Below are positions 28,382 to 37,817 of a stretch of 64,000 bases of DNA, one piece after another. The notes under the pieces are model-generated. The model made no database searches and was not told where the DNA came from. It was given only the letters and a program-made list of their open reading frames with translations. Both the position numbers and the translations under genes were made by a program. Source of the stretch: an uncultured beta proteobacterium (GTDB lineage: Bacteria > Pseudomonadota > Gammaproteobacteria > Burkholderiales > Burkholderiaceae_C); contig CAJCCO010000120.1 in the NCBI GenBank assembly GCA_903960915.1, positions 80,940 through 144,939 of the forward strand, written 5' to 3'. The number at the start of each line of letters is the position of its first letter. Position 1 is the first letter of the stretch.

Positions 28382-29122
28382 ATGAACCATGCGGTGGCGC
28401 GTTTGCGCACGGCGCGCCTGGCCCAGCTTACTAAGCCTTTCGTGGCCCGCGGTTCACGCGCCGAGCGCTGCCCAGGTTGTCGCCTGCTACCGAGCCACTG
28501 CCTGTGCGCGCTGCGGCCTGTCTTGCATGCGCCCACGCGGGCGGGTGTCTGTTTGCTGATGGGCGACATTGAAGCCCTCAAACCCAGCAACACCGGCTGG
28601 CTGATTGCCGACGTGCTGCCCGACACCTACGCTTTCGGCTGGGCGCGCACCCGCGTAGACCCGGCGCTGCTGGCCTTGCTGGCCGACCCGCAGTGGCAAC
28701 CCTACCTGGTGTTTCCGGGGGAGTTTGTGGCGCCTGAGCGGGTAGTAAATTCTCTGATGCCGCAGCTGGCCAAGCGTCCGCTGTTTGTGCTGCTGGACGC
28801 CACCTGGGCCGAGGCGCGCAAGATGTTTCTCAAAAGCCCCTACCTGAACCATTTACCAGTGCTGAGTCTGCAGCCGCAAGAGGCGTCTAACTACCAGCTG
28901 CGCCGCTCCACCCGCGACGACCACCTGTGCACCAGCGAAGTGGCCGCCCTGTGCCTGGCCCTGGCCGGCGACACGCAGGCCGCCCACATGCTAGACGCCT
29001 ACCTGGCCGTCTTCAGTCAGCACTACCTGCTGGCACGCGCGCACTTACCGCTCAACTTGGAGGACGCCGCGCACCAGCGCTTGCGCCAATGCGCGGCGCC
29101 GCTCACAGTTGCGGTGGACTGA
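28382..29122 (+). CDS. tapT: DTW-domain tRNA-uridine aminocarboxypropyltransferase (TapT)
   Basis: It belongs to the DTW family that transfers the 3-amino-3-carboxypropyl group of SAM to uridine-47 of tRNAs (acp3U). Seen are the Zn-type CPGCRLLPSHCLC near residue 30, the LLDATWAEARKMFLKSP block carrying a DATW form of the D-x-T-W motif, and NYQLRRSTRDDHLCTSEVAAL. It follows topB by 21 bases and may share its transcript. Length fits the YfiP/TapT group. Confidence 0.88.
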   Translation: MNHAVARLRTARLAQLTKPFVARGSRAERCPGCRLLPSHCLCALRPVLHAPTRAGVCLLMGDIEALKPSNTGWLIADVLPDTYAFGWARTRVDPALLALLADPQWQPYLVFPGEFVAPERVVNSLMPQLAKRPLFVLLDATWAEARKMFLKSPYLNHLPVLSLQPQEASNYQLRRSTRDDHLCTSEVAALCLALAGDTQAAHMLDAYLAVFSQHYLLARAHLPLNLEDAAHQRLRQCAAPLTVAVD

Positions 29123-29188
29123 TCGCAAGAAGCGAAGAACTAAGACACTAGAAAACTAAAAAACCAAAAGGGTCTGGTGGGTCAGGTC

Positions 29189-29596
29189 TTACAGCTCATC
29201 GGGCATCTGCCCGTCAATGTAAAACCAGCGGCCATCCTGGCGCACGAAGCGGCTGATCTCGTGCAGGCGCTGGCCGCGACCGTCCACGCGGTAGCGCGCT
29301 ACAAACTCAACCAACCCGGCGTCGCCCACCATTTGCGCATCACGCACCTCCAGCGCCAGCCACTTGGTGGGCGCCAGCTCCAACTCGCCGGGCACGGTGG
29401 AGACGTGCCAGGTGGCCAGTAAATAGTCGATCAGCCCCAGCGCATAGGCGCTGTAGCGTGAGCGCATGAGCGCCTCGGGCGTGGGCGCGTGCTCACCCAG
29501 GTCCAGCCCCATGTGCCAGGGACGGCAACATTCGTCGTAGGGCAAATCACTGCCGCAGGGACAGGGCGCATGGCGGGGATGGATGTTTTTCTTCAT
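29189..29596 (-). CDS. YchJ-family protein with SEC-C zinc motif
   Basis: The 135-residue protein opens with a SEC-C-like zinc motif (CPCGSDLPYDECC) followed by the YchJ (UPF0225) NTF2-like domain: RSRYSAYALGLIDYLLATWH, WLALEVRDA and a C-terminal FVRQDGRWFYIDG. The molecular function of the family is not established. It is transcribed singly, convergent with tapT and divergent from the DUF1275 gene. Confidence 0.88.
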   Translation of the reverse strand: MKKNIHPRHAPCPCGSDLPYDECCRPWHMGLDLGEHAPTPEALMRSRYSAYALGLIDYLLATWHVSTVPGELELAPTKWLALEVRDAQMVGDAGLVEFVARYRVDGRGQRLHEISRFVRQDGRWFYIDGQMPDEL

Positions 29597-29690
29597 GAGG
29601 CGCTATTGTGATGGCTGGTGCCAGCGCATCTGACACGGGGGCACCGGGCCTGGCAGCACCTCACAGCGTCTGGCGCATTGGCTATGATGG

Positions 29691-30488
29691 ATGCGTGATT
29701 TTCAGTCGCCCCCCATGCCCCACAACACCCTGCGCCAACTGGTAGGCACCACACGCTCCGTGCGCAGCAACCGCCACCTCGGTTTGCTGTTGGCGTTTGT
29801 GGCGGGCGCCATCAACGCCGGCGGGTTTTTGGCGATTCAACGCTACACCTCGCACATGAGCGGCATTGTCTCGGGCGTGGTGGATGACCTGGTGCTGGGC
29901 AACATCACGCTGGCCATTGCCGGCGTACTGATGGTGCTGACCTTTGTGGCCGGCGCCATGACGACCGCCATTCTCACCAACTGGGCGCGCTTGCGCCGCC
30001 TGCACAGTGAGTACGCGCTGAGCCTGTTGCTTGAGTCGGCGTTGCTGCTGCTGTTTGGCCTGCTGGGCACCTACCTGGCCACCTACACCACCTTGCTGCT
30101 GCCCGCCACAGCCGCCCTGCTGTGCTTCATCATGGGTTTGCAAAACGCCATCATCACCAAAATGTCGCAAGCCGAGATTCGCACCACGCACATGACCGGC
30201 GTCATCACCGACCTGGGCATTGAGTTGGGCAAACTCTTTTACTGGAACCGCAGCCGCGCCACCATTGACCCGGGCTATGTGCGCGCCAACCGTGACAAGC
30301 TCAAGATTCACGCCTGGCTGCTGGGGTGTTTTCTTGGCGGGGGCCTGAGCGGCGCGCTGGCCTTCAAGTTCATGAGCTATGCCGCCACCGTGCCCTTTGC
30401 CGTGCTGCTGGCGGCACTGGCCATCGTACCGGTGTTTGACGATATTCGCCAAGCGCTACGGTCGGCTCGGCAGCGGCCCGGCGCATAA
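29691..30488 (+). CDS. YoaK-family (DUF1275) membrane protein
   Basis: About six transmembrane helices and the DUF1275 motifs LLAFVAGAINAGGFLAI, YTSHMSGIVS and MGLQNAIITKMSQAEIRTTHMTGVITDLGIELG identify the family, which is predicted to be a transporter but has no assigned substrate. An alternative start lies at 29715. It is co-oriented with, and close to, the EamA transporter gene. Confidence 0.85.
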   Translation: MRDFQSPPMPHNTLRQLVGTTRSVRSNRHLGLLLAFVAGAINAGGFLAIQRYTSHMSGIVSGVVDDLVLGNITLAIAGVLMVLTFVAGAMTTAILTNWARLRRLHSEYALSLLLESALLLLFGLLGTYLATYTTLLLPATAALLCFIMGLQNAIITKMSQAEIRTTHMTGVITDLGIELGKLFYWNRSRATIDPGYVRANRDKLKIHAWLLGCFLGGGLSGALAFKFMSYAATVPFAVLLAALAIVPVFDDIRQALRSARQRPGA

Positions 30489-30532
30489 AAACTGGGGCCC
30501 TTCCTGTGGCACTTTCTATGGCACTTCCCATG

Positions 30533-31423
30533 ACACTCCCAGCAACGCTAGCCCTTCCGCTGCCGGTGCAGGGCCTGAGCTGGACGGTGGTGGGCGCGGT
30601 GTTGCTGGGCGCCTTGTTGCACGCGAGCTGGAACGCGCTGGTCAAGTCCAGCGCCGACAAAGACCTCGACATGGTCACCCTGCACCTGATGGGCTCCTTG
30701 ATCGCCTTGCCGCTGCTGGCCACGGTGGGCTGGCCGGCTGCTGCGGCCTGGCCTTTCATTGCCGGCTCGGTGACGCTGCATCTGGGCTATTACCTGACGC
30801 TGTCGGGCGCCTACCGCCATGGTGACCTGGGCCTGACGTACCCGCTCATGCGCGGCGTAGCGCCGCTGCTGGTGGCCTTGAGCGCCAGCGCCTTGCTGGG
30901 TGAAACACTCACGCCCCTGGCTTGGGTAGGTGTGTGGGGTGTGAGCCTGGGCGTGCTGGTGCTGGGCCTGACACGCCAGGCGCTGGCGGCACCCCGGGCG
31001 GTGGCGTTTGCTTTGACCAACGCCGCCATCATTGCCTGCTACACGGTGGTAGACGGGCAAGGCGTGCGCGCCAACCAGGCTGCCGGTGGCCACGCCTTGC
31101 AGTACGTGGCGGCGCTGTTTTTGCTGCACGGCTGGCCCTTCGCTGCTTTGAAACTGGCCCAACGCAAAGGGGCGGTGCTGCCTTATGTGCGCCAACGCTG
31201 GCCGGTAGGCGCCCTGGGGGCTGCGGCTTCGCTGGGCTCTTACGGCATTGCGCTGTGGGCCATGACGCACGCCCCAGTGGCCACGGTGGCGGCGCTGCGC
31301 GAAACCTCGGTGTTGTTTGCCCTGGTGCTCAGCACCTGGCTGCTGAAAGAAAAAATATCGATGCGCCGCGTACTGGGCGCCTGCACCCTGCTGGCCGGGG
31401 TGATGGCGCTGCGGCTGGGCTAA
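30533..31423 (+). CDS. EamA/DMT-superfamily transporter
   Basis: The protein has about ten transmembrane segments in two EamA halves; the first holds LLHASWNALVKSSADKDLD and TLSGAYRHGDLGLTYPLMRG, the second TLAG-like C-terminal helices with WLLKEKISMRRVLGACTLL. Members export amino acids or metabolites; the substrate is unknown. Start candidates are at 30506, 30518 and 30533; I chose the last because earlier codons add only a Pro/Leu-rich leader. Confidence 0.8.
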   Translation, partial: TLPATLALPLPVQGLSWTVVGAVLLGALLHASWNALVKSSADKDLDMVTLHLMGSLIALPLLATVGWPAAAAWPFIAGSVTLHLGYYLTLSGAYRHGDLGLTYPLMRGVAPLLVALSASALLGETLTPLAWVGVWGVSLGVLVLGLTRQALAAPRAVAFALTNAAIIACYTVVDGQGVRANQAAGGHALQYVAALFLLHGWPFAALKLAQRKGAVLPYVRQRWPVGALGAAASLGSYGIALWAMTHAPVATVAALRETSVLFALVLSTWLLKEKISMRRVLGACTLLAGVMALRLG

Positions 31424-31503
31424 GGTGCGCCCCAACTTGCCAACCTTAAGATTCTTTTAATGTTCGCTAATAAAAATCAGTCCTGACACCTCAGGAGATT
31501 TTT

Positions 31504-33042
31504 ATGTTCAAACGGTTTTTCAATACAGGCTTCAGCCTGGCCCTCGTGGCTGCGCTAGCCGCCTGCGGCAGCAGTGGTTCTGACGACACCAACGGCGATG
31601 GCACGGTTTACGTGGCACCCACCAGCAGCGCCGTGGCCGCCACCTACAACGGCACCATTTCCGGGCTCGGCTCCATCGTCGTCAACGGCGTGCGCTTTGA
31701 AACCGTAGGCGCCAGCGTGGTCGACGGCGATGACCTGTATGGCAGCACGTCCTACCACATGCCTCTGGCCATTGGCATGACAGTGGCCCTCAGCGGCAGC
31801 GCCGATGATGTGGGCGGCACCGGCCAGGCCAGCACCATCCGCATTCTGGGCGGCGTGCGCGGCTACCTGGCTGCGACCCCTGCAGCCAACGCCACGCTGC
31901 TGAACATCGCCTCGGCCCAGAGCGTTGTGGTGGACAGCAATACCGTCTATGGCGGCACCCGCAGCAATGGGGCTGCAGTCACCACCGTAGCGGGCTTGCT
32001 GGCCAATGATGCGGTTGAAATTTATGGCGTGACGCAAACCAATGGCGATTTTTTAGCCACACGTGTAACAGCCCTGCCCAGCATGCCCGGCCTCTACCAG
32101 CTGGCACTGCGCGGCAGCATCACGGCCATTAACTCCAACGTAAACACCAGCGCCAACCAATACACCGTGCAAACCAGCAACACCGACCAAGTCACCGTGG
32201 CCTGCGCCTCACCAGGCTGCAGCCTGAGCCCCAGTGGTGTGAGCCTGAGCGTAGGCGCACCCGTTCGGGTACTGGCCGCCAGTGCCAACAGTTTGAGTGG
32301 TGGTGTGCTGAGCGCCAGCGTTCTGCAAGCGGTCAACCCACGGTTGCTCACCAGCTTCTCGGGTTTTACAGCCAATTACGCCAAGATCAAAGGCCTGACC
32401 CAACAAGTAGGCAGCAGCTGGTTTGTATCGGGCGTAGAGGTAACGGGTGCCAACTTCACCACCCCGGGCGTCTATGTGGAGGTGAAGGGCAGCTGGTCGG
32501 GCCAGACCTTGGTGGCCAGCCAATGGTATGCAGAGAATGACCGCACAGTCGCTGCAGGCAGCAGCCAGGTTAGCTACAACAACGAGCTGTTTGGCCCCGT
32601 GGCCAGCTTGAGCGGCAGCACCTTCAATGTGCAAGGCGTACCTGTGAACAGCACCAATGCCTACTGGGCCAACGGCAGCTTGTCGAGCTTGCAAAATGGT
32701 TCGTATGTCGAAGTCAAAGGGGCCATGAGCAACGGCCAGTTGCTGGCTTCCAAAATAGAGATCAAGACCACGACAAGCGCCAACAACGATGACCATGACA
32801 GCAGCACGCTGCACGGCAGCCAGTTTGAGATTTATGGTTCGATAAGCAACTGGACCTCGCAGACCAGCGCTTTCTCCCTGACCTCTCGCGGTACCGTCTA
32901 TGCGGCACAAAATGTGGCCCAGGTGCGGTTTGAGCACGGTCTTCCCGTCAATGGCAGTTATGTTGAAGCCAAGGGGTATATGCAAGGCAGCACTTTCATG
33001 GTGGTGAAGTTAGAAGTAAAAAATGGCTACCACGATGACTGA
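31504..33042 (+). CDS. DUF5666-domain lipoprotein
   Basis: The N-terminus FNTGFSLALVAALAAC has a lipobox (LAAC), so Cys21 should be acylated. The mature protein is Ser/Thr/Asn/Gly-rich and contains several small beta-barrel DUF5666 repeats, visible as G-x-I-S-G-L-G-S-I-V-V-N-G-V-R-F and repeated Y-V-E-V-K-G (residues ~320, ~400, ~490). Function is unknown; it is probably at the cell surface. A CAGGAG site precedes the ATG. It lies 29 bases before a two-component operon on the same strand, hinting at a signalling link. Confidence 0.8.
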   Translation: MFKRFFNTGFSLALVAALAACGSSGSDDTNGDGTVYVAPTSSAVAATYNGTISGLGSIVVNGVRFETVGASVVDGDDLYGSTSYHMPLAIGMTVALSGSADDVGGTGQASTIRILGGVRGYLAATPAANATLLNIASAQSVVVDSNTVYGGTRSNGAAVTTVAGLLANDAVEIYGVTQTNGDFLATRVTALPSMPGLYQLALRGSITAINSNVNTSANQYTVQTSNTDQVTVACASPGCSLSPSGVSLSVGAPVRVLAASANSLSGGVLSASVLQAVNPRLLTSFSGFTANYAKIKGLTQQVGSSWFVSGVEVTGANFTTPGVYVEVKGSWSGQTLVASQWYAENDRTVAAGSSQVSYNNELFGPVASLSGSTFNVQGVPVNSTNAYWANGSLSSLQNGSYVEVKGAMSNGQLLASKIEIKTTTSANNDDHDSSTLHGSQFEIYGSISNWTSQTSAFSLTSRGTVYAAQNVAQVRFEHGLPVNGSYVEAKGYMQGSTFMVVKLEVKNGYHDD

Positions 33043-33071
33043 TCTGCCGCTCAACACCAGCAAGTGCTGAG

Positions 33072-33731
33072 ATGCGCTTGCTATTGGTTGAGGATGACGC
33101 GCTGTTGGGTGACGGCATTCAGGCCGGCCTGCGGTTGGCCGGCTATGCCGTGGACTGGGTGCGTGACGGTGCCGCAGCCGCCCTGGCCTTGCGCAATGAA
33201 CGGTATGCCGTTTGCGTGCTTGATCTGGGCTTGCCGCAGCTCGACGGCCTGACCCTGTTGCGCCAACTGCGCAGCCGGGGCGACCACACCCCGGTACTGG
33301 TGCTCAGTGCACGCGACACCCGCGAGGACAAGGTGCAAGGGCTCGATGCTGGTGCAGACGACTACCTGTCCAAACCCTTTGACCTGCCCGAGCTGCAAGC
33401 CCGCTTACGCGCCTTGCTGCGCCGGGCTTCAGGCTCGGGCGAAGCGGTGCTTCGCTTTGGCGAGGTGACGCTCGATACCGTCACGCGGCGCGCCTATTTC
33501 AAGGCAGCGCCGGTTGCCTTATCGGGCCGCGAGCATGCCCTGCTGCACGATTTGCTGAGCCACAACCAAAGCATTCGCTCACGCAGCGAACTCGAACAAA
33601 GCATGTATGCCTGGGGTGAAGAGGTGGAGAGCAATGCGGTCGAGGTCTACATACATCACTTGCGCAAAAAGTTTGGCGCTCACTTCATCAAAACCGTGCG
33701 CGGGCTGGGCTACTCCCTGGGAACTGAATAA
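33072..33731 (+). CDS. OmpR-family response regulator (QseB-like)
   Basis: The receiver domain has DD at 8-9, Asp51 in VLDLGLPQLDG and Lys101 in LSKPF. The C-terminal winged helix ends EVYIHHLRKKFG...TVRGLGYSLG. It is about as long as QseB/PmrA-type regulators and shares its operon with the next gene through a one-base overlap (TAATG). Confidence 0.9.
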   Translation: MRLLLVEDDALLGDGIQAGLRLAGYAVDWVRDGAAAALALRNERYAVCVLDLGLPQLDGLTLLRQLRSRGDHTPVLVLSARDTREDKVQGLDAGADDYLSKPFDLPELQARLRALLRRASGSGEAVLRFGEVTLDTVTRRAYFKAAPVALSGREHALLHDLLSHNQSIRSRSELEQSMYAWGEEVESNAVEVYIHHLRKKFGAHFIKTVRGLGYSLGTE

Positions 33732-35119
33732 TGTCTTTACGCCTGCGTTTGTCGCTAGCCCTGTCATTGCTGATGCTTCTGGTGTGCGCCAGCATGGCTT
33801 GGCTGAGCTATGACAAAGCCCGCCATGAAGCCGACGAACTGTTGGACGGGCAACTGGTGATGGCGGCGCGTTTGATTGAGGCGCAGGTTCATCACGAGAC
33901 TACGCAAGCGCCACTGTCGTCCTTGTCCAAGGCGCTCCCTCAAACCCAACTCACCGAGGTGCTCAACCGCAGCGGCCAGCACCGTTACGAACAGGTGCTG
34001 GCTTTTCGCGTTTGGTCAAACACCGGCGCGCTGTTGCTGCGCTCTCACAACACCGAAGGCTTGAGCCGCCCCAGTGCCCTGGGTTTTAGCAGCCAGGCTG
34101 TGGGCGACCAATCCTGGCGCTTGTTCCTGCGCGCCAGCGACACCGGCGATTTCTTTACCCTGGTGGCGCAACCCGAAAGCGAACGCCACCGGGTGGCGCT
34201 GGAAGTCGCCACCCAGGTGACCTGGCCGGGTTTGCTTTCCATACCCGTGGCCATTTTTTTGGCGGTCTTCGTTGTGTGGAAGGCCCTGCGTCCATTGGCC
34301 ACGCTGACGCGCGAGGTTCGGGGTCGCAGCAGCGCGCAATTACAAAGCCTGCCCACCGTCATGGTGCCCCTGGAGGTGCGCCCGCTGGTGGACTCGATCA
34401 ACGACTTGCTGCACCGGTTGGAACAACGTCTGGAACACGAGCGACGTTTTACAGCGGATGCCGCGCATGAACTGCGCACGCCGATTGCCGGGCTCAAAGT
34501 GCAAGCGCAAGTAGCCGCAGCCACGCAAGACCCGGACGCACGCGCCCACGCCATCGCCCAGGTTTTGCTGGGCCTGCAGCGCGCCGAACGGCTGGTGGAC
34601 CAAATGCTCAGGCTGGCGCGACTCGACCCCCTGCATTCTTTGCAAACACAAGCGGTGGCCCTGCGCCCCTTGTTTCTAGGCTTGCAGGACGACCTGGCGG
34701 CCAGCACCAAAGCGCAGAAGCAACAACTGCTGATTGACTTGCCCCAGACGCGTATGAGCGTGCAGGCCGACCCGCAATTGCTGGAGGTTGCATTGCGCAA
34801 CCTGCTGGATAACGCCAGCCGGTACAGCGAGGCCGGTGCCACTTTGGTGCTGGGCGCGCGCCATACGCCTGGACACATTTGGCTGTATGTCACCAACCCT
34901 GCGCAAGGCATTGATAAAACCGAACTGGCCCAACTGCACCAGCGCTTTTACCGTGGCCAGTCCAAGCACCAGATGGGCAGCGGACTGGGGCTGGCTATTA
35001 CCCAACGCATTGCCGAACTGCACCATTGCCAATTGCTTCTGGCGCAAACGCCAAACCACTTGTTTCAAGCCAGTCTGGGCCCCTTTACCGGTCTGTTGAC
35101 CGACGAAGCTTTGACTTGA
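33731..35119 (+). CDS. Sensor histidine kinase (QseC-like)
   Basis: An N-terminal transmembrane helix (~5-25), a periplasmic domain, a second helix (~167-184), a short HAMP-type linker and a HisKA domain with His246 in DAAHELRTPIAGLKVQAQVA are visible. The HATPase domain shows N box LLDNASRYSE and GSGLGLAIT; the usual D-x-G-x-G of the G1 box is replaced by TNPAQGID, so nucleotide binding there is unusual. It should pair with the upstream regulator. The signal is unknown. Confidence 0.88.
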   Translation: MSLRLRLSLALSLLMLLVCASMAWLSYDKARHEADELLDGQLVMAARLIEAQVHHETTQAPLSSLSKALPQTQLTEVLNRSGQHRYEQVLAFRVWSNTGALLLRSHNTEGLSRPSALGFSSQAVGDQSWRLFLRASDTGDFFTLVAQPESERHRVALEVATQVTWPGLLSIPVAIFLAVFVVWKALRPLATLTREVRGRSSAQLQSLPTVMVPLEVRPLVDSINDLLHRLEQRLEHERRFTADAAHELRTPIAGLKVQAQVAAATQDPDARAHAIAQVLLGLQRAERLVDQMLRLARLDPLHSLQTQAVALRPLFLGLQDDLAASTKAQKQQLLIDLPQTRMSVQADPQLLEVALRNLLDNASRYSEAGATLVLGARHTPGHIWLYVTNPAQGIDKTELAQLHQRFYRGQSKHQMGSGLGLAITQRIAELHHCQLLLAQTPNHLFQASLGPFTGLLTDEALT

Positions 35120-35135
35120 AACCCCGCCAGAGGCC

Positions 35136-36053
35136 CTACACGTGCGCCGTGTCGTGCCCGCTCACCACGCGGTAGCCAGAGGTGCCTGGGCTTGCGATCT
35201 CGTAGTCTTCGGTGTGCACCAGCACGCCGTGCGGGCGCAGCAACACAATGCCGTAGGCGCCAGGTTCGTCCACCGAGAGCGTGGTGTCTTCGGCGGCAAA
35301 CGGCATGGGCTGCTGGTGGCACGGGCTCTTGAACACCGAGAACGCAATGCCGTGGTTGGTGCCGCTGATGGTGCGGTGCACATGGCCAGCAAAGATATGG
35401 CGCACATTGCCGTGGCGCAACAGCAGCTCGTAAAACGCCTCACCATTTTTCAGGGCAATGGCGTCCATGCCCACAAAGCCGGTGGCGTGCGGCGGGTGGT
35501 GCATGAAGATGTGCACCGGGCGCTTGCCAGCACTGGCGAGTTGCTGCGCCAGCCAGTCTAGGCGCTGCGCACACAGAAAACCACTGTAACTGTCGGGGAA
35601 GTTGTACGGTGGCGCAAACAGAGTGTCGAGCAGCAGCAGGCGGGCGCCGTCATGCGCGGCAGTGCTGCCGGTGTGGGGCGCCAGGCCTTTATCGATGTCA
35701 CTATTTATGTCTGTATTTATGTCTGTATTTATGTCTATGGCTTGCTGCACAAACCCGTTGCCGTCCAGCGGCGCTTCTGGGAACACAGTGAGGAAGTTTT
35801 CGCGCTGGTCGTGGTTGCCCAAAAGCAGGCTGTAGGGGCAGCGCAGCTCGCTCAGCAAGGCACGCAGTCGCTGGTAAGAGGCCACGTCGCCCCGGTGCGT
35901 CAGGTCGCCGGTGAAGAGCACATGGTGGGTATCGGGGTGGTGTAGGTTGACGTGCGCAATGCCTTTGCGCAGCCGCTCTGACGGGTCCAGCCCAATGATG
36001 CGCCCGCCTTCGGGCAGGATGTGCAGGTCGGTAAAAACAATCAGCTTGCTCAT
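35136..36053 (-). CDS. Calcineurin-like phosphodiesterase (CpdA-like)
   Basis: The 305-residue protein has the metallophosphoesterase motifs in order: FTDLH, FTGDLTHRG, LLGNHD, HHPPHATG and GHVHR. This pattern with a cAMP-phosphodiesterase-like layout suggests hydrolysis of cyclic nucleotides or phospholipid headgroups. The start at 36053 overlaps the stop of the upstream transporter gene by four bases. An in-frame 12-bp tandem repeat inserts (DINT)n-type residues between the second and third blocks, which is unusual. Confidence 0.82.
   Translation of the reverse strand: MSKLIVFTDLHILPEGGRIIGLDPSERLRKGIAHVNLHHPDTHHVLFTGDLTHRGDVASYQRLRALLSELRCPYSLLLGNHDQRENFLTVFPEAPLDGNGFVQQAIDINTDINTDINSDIDKGLAPHTGSTAAHDGARLLLLDTLFAPPYNFPDSYSGFLCAQRLDWLAQQLASAGKRPVHIFMHHPPHATGFVGMDAIALKNGEAFYELLLRHGNVRHIFAGHVHRTISGTNHGIAFSVFKSPCHQQPMPFAAEDTTLSVDEPGAYGIVLLRPHGVLVHTEDYEIASPGTSGYRVVSGHDTAHV
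35702..35737. repeat. 12-bp tandem repeat inside the phosphodiesterase gene
   Basis: The unit TATTTATGTCTG occurs three times in tandem (last copy ends TA). It is in frame and encodes DIN(T/S) tetrapeptides, so copy-number change would not shift the frame. Confidence 0.9.
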
Positions 36054-36979
36054 GTCTGGGTCTCCTGTTTTGGGTGACGTGCCATGCGCAGCGCCAGCAA
36101 ACCGGCCAGCACAATCACGGCGGCGCCAGCTACCGTGGTGGCGCGTGGAATTTCTTGAAAAAACACAAAGCCCCACAAGGGCGCCCACAAAATACCCGTG
36201 TACTCAAACGGCGCCACGCGGTTGGCCTGGGCAATGCGGTAGGCGCTGGTTAAAAACATCATGCCGGTGGCGGCTACCACGCCGCAGGCGCCAATCAGCA
36301 GCAGGTCGTTGAGCGGAATCCACATCCAGCCGCGCACCAGAAACGCCAGGCTCGGATGCGCCGCGTTCTCAATACCCAGCGCGTGCAACACCAGTGCGGT
36401 GATCACCGCGCCCACAAAGAAACCGGCGTTTTGAAAGAACGACAACACCGAGGCCGGCTGCGTGGCGCCGATCTTGCGCGCCATCAACATGGACGTGCCG
36501 TACATGCAAGCCGACAACAGCGACAGCAGAGCCGCTGGCTCGAACAAACCGGTGCCGGGCTGCAACATCACCATCACCCCGGCAAAGCCCAGCAACACCG
36601 CCGCCCACACCCGCCAGCCCGAATGCTCGCCCAGAAAAGGCCCAGCCAGCGCGGTGACAAAGAGCGGCACGGTGAAATACAACGCCACTGCATCGGCCAG
36701 GGGCAGCGCCGGAAAGGCCATGTAATACGCCGTGTACGACACAAACATGATCAAGGCCCGCGCAATCAGCGGCCCCAACTGGTTGCCAAACAGCGCACGC
36801 CAACCCACTTCGCGCTGCACCAGCGCAAACAAAATGGGAAACGCCACCAGCGAGCGAATCACCACCACCTGGGTCAGCGGGTAAGCGCCACTGACTTGCT
36901 TGATGATGGCGTCTTGCAACGAGAACACGAACACCCCCAGACAAAGGTACAAAATGCCGCGCGCTGTGTTGTTGTGCAT
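36050..36979 (-). CDS. DMT-superfamily (EamA) transporter
   Basis: The ~309-residue product has ten transmembrane segments in two EamA repeats, e.g. GVFVFSLQDAIIKQVSGAYPLTQVVVIRS and a second half with PFEYTGILWAPLWGFVFFQE. It resembles S-adenosylmethionine/drug-metabolite permeases; substrate unknown. The start at 36979 removes ~60 unlikely residues that overlap slyD. It is translationally coupled (ATGA overlap) to the phosphodiesterase gene. Confidence 0.85.
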   Translation of the reverse strand: MHNNTARGILYLCLGVFVFSLQDAIIKQVSGAYPLTQVVVIRSLVAFPILFALVQREVGWRALFGNQLGPLIARALIMFVSYTAYYMAFPALPLADAVALYFTVPLFVTALAGPFLGEHSGWRVWAAVLLGFAGVMVMLQPGTGLFEPAALLSLLSACMYGTSMLMARKIGATQPASVLSFFQNAGFFVGAVITALVLHALGIENAAHPSLAFLVRGWMWIPLNDLLLIGACGVVAATGMMFLTSAYRIAQANRVAPFEYTGILWAPLWGFVFFQEIPRATTVAGAAVIVLAGLLALRMARHPKQETQT

Positions 36980-37130
36980 GTCAGGAGGGATCAGATAAGT
37001 TAAGGTGATGGGGAATACCGCCACGTATTGTGCCCATGCCAAGGACACGCCCCAGAATTCACCCAAAGCCCCGCCCCGCTTTAGGCGAAAATCCCCCCAA
37101 ATCCTACCTTCCCCGAGATGAAAGCCCCGC

Positions 37131-37607
37131 ATGAAAATTGAAAAAGACACCGTGGTCACCCTGAGCTACAAAGTGGCCGACGCCCAAGGCAAACTCATTG
37201 AAGAAGCCAAAGAACCCATGGCCTACCTGCACGGCGGCTACGGCAACACCCTGCCCAAAATTGAAGCCGCCCTAGACGGCCAGACCGCCGGCTTTCAGAC
37301 CGTGCTGGCCCTGAGCCCCGAAGACGCCTTTGGCCTGCGCGACGAAGGCCTGGTACAAACCATTGCCCGTAGCGACTTCCCGCCCGGCGTCAAAGTAGGC
37401 GGCCAACTGCGCGGCCACACCCCCGAAGGCCAGGAGCAGGTGTTTACCGTCATGAAAATCAAGGGCGACCAAGTGCTGCTGGACGGCAACCACCCCTGGG
37501 CCGGCCAAGCCCTGCGCTTCAGCCTGAAAGTGACCGAGGTGCGCAAAGCCCTTGAAGAAGAACTGGCCCACGGCCACGTCCACGGCGCCCACGGCCACCA
37601 CCATTAA
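37131..37607 (+). CDS. slyD: FKBP-type peptidyl-prolyl isomerase SlyD
   Basis: SlyD is a chaperone-prolyl isomerase that also binds nickel. The FKBP part starts MKIEKDTVVTLSYKV; LHGGYGNTLPKIEAALDG and LSPEDAFGLRDE precede the insert-in-flap chaperone domain (~70-120). The His-rich tail GHVHGAHGHHH is the metal-binding end. Length (158) fits. It is divergent from the transporter-phosphodiesterase pair. Confidence 0.93.
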   Translation: MKIEKDTVVTLSYKVADAQGKLIEEAKEPMAYLHGGYGNTLPKIEAALDGQTAGFQTVLALSPEDAFGLRDEGLVQTIARSDFPPGVKVGGQLRGHTPEGQEQVFTVMKIKGDQVLLDGNHPWAGQALRFSLKVTEVRKALEEELAHGHVHGAHGHHH

Positions 37608-37628
37608 GACCTAGCCGGGCGGGACCTC

Positions 37629-37817
37629 AGCCTGCGCCGTAGCCGCAAACTCGGCAGACAGCCTTTCGTCACGGGCGGCGGTTTGCCAAAACTTTTGCGC
37701 CAGTTCTCAGGCGCGGGGCCACTGGGACAGGGCGGCGGCGGTGGGTTGCAGGGCACGTCTTCATCGCTCCAGTGGCGCGGGTCGCTGCCAAGTTGCAGCT
37801 CGGGGTGGGCCTGCAGC
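37629..37817 (-). pseudogene. Deleted partial copy of the yjjJ-type HipA gene
   Basis: Two blocks closely match the intact gene at 38940-40262: 37629-37752 resembles its 3' end (38967-39091), and 37753-37817 resembles 39810-39873 (encoding HPALQLGSDPRHWSDEDV). About 720 bases between them in the intact copy are absent, and the two parts are now in different frames. It is therefore a dead remnant of a duplication. An open frame through it to 37936 is not convincing as a gene. Confidence 0.8.
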
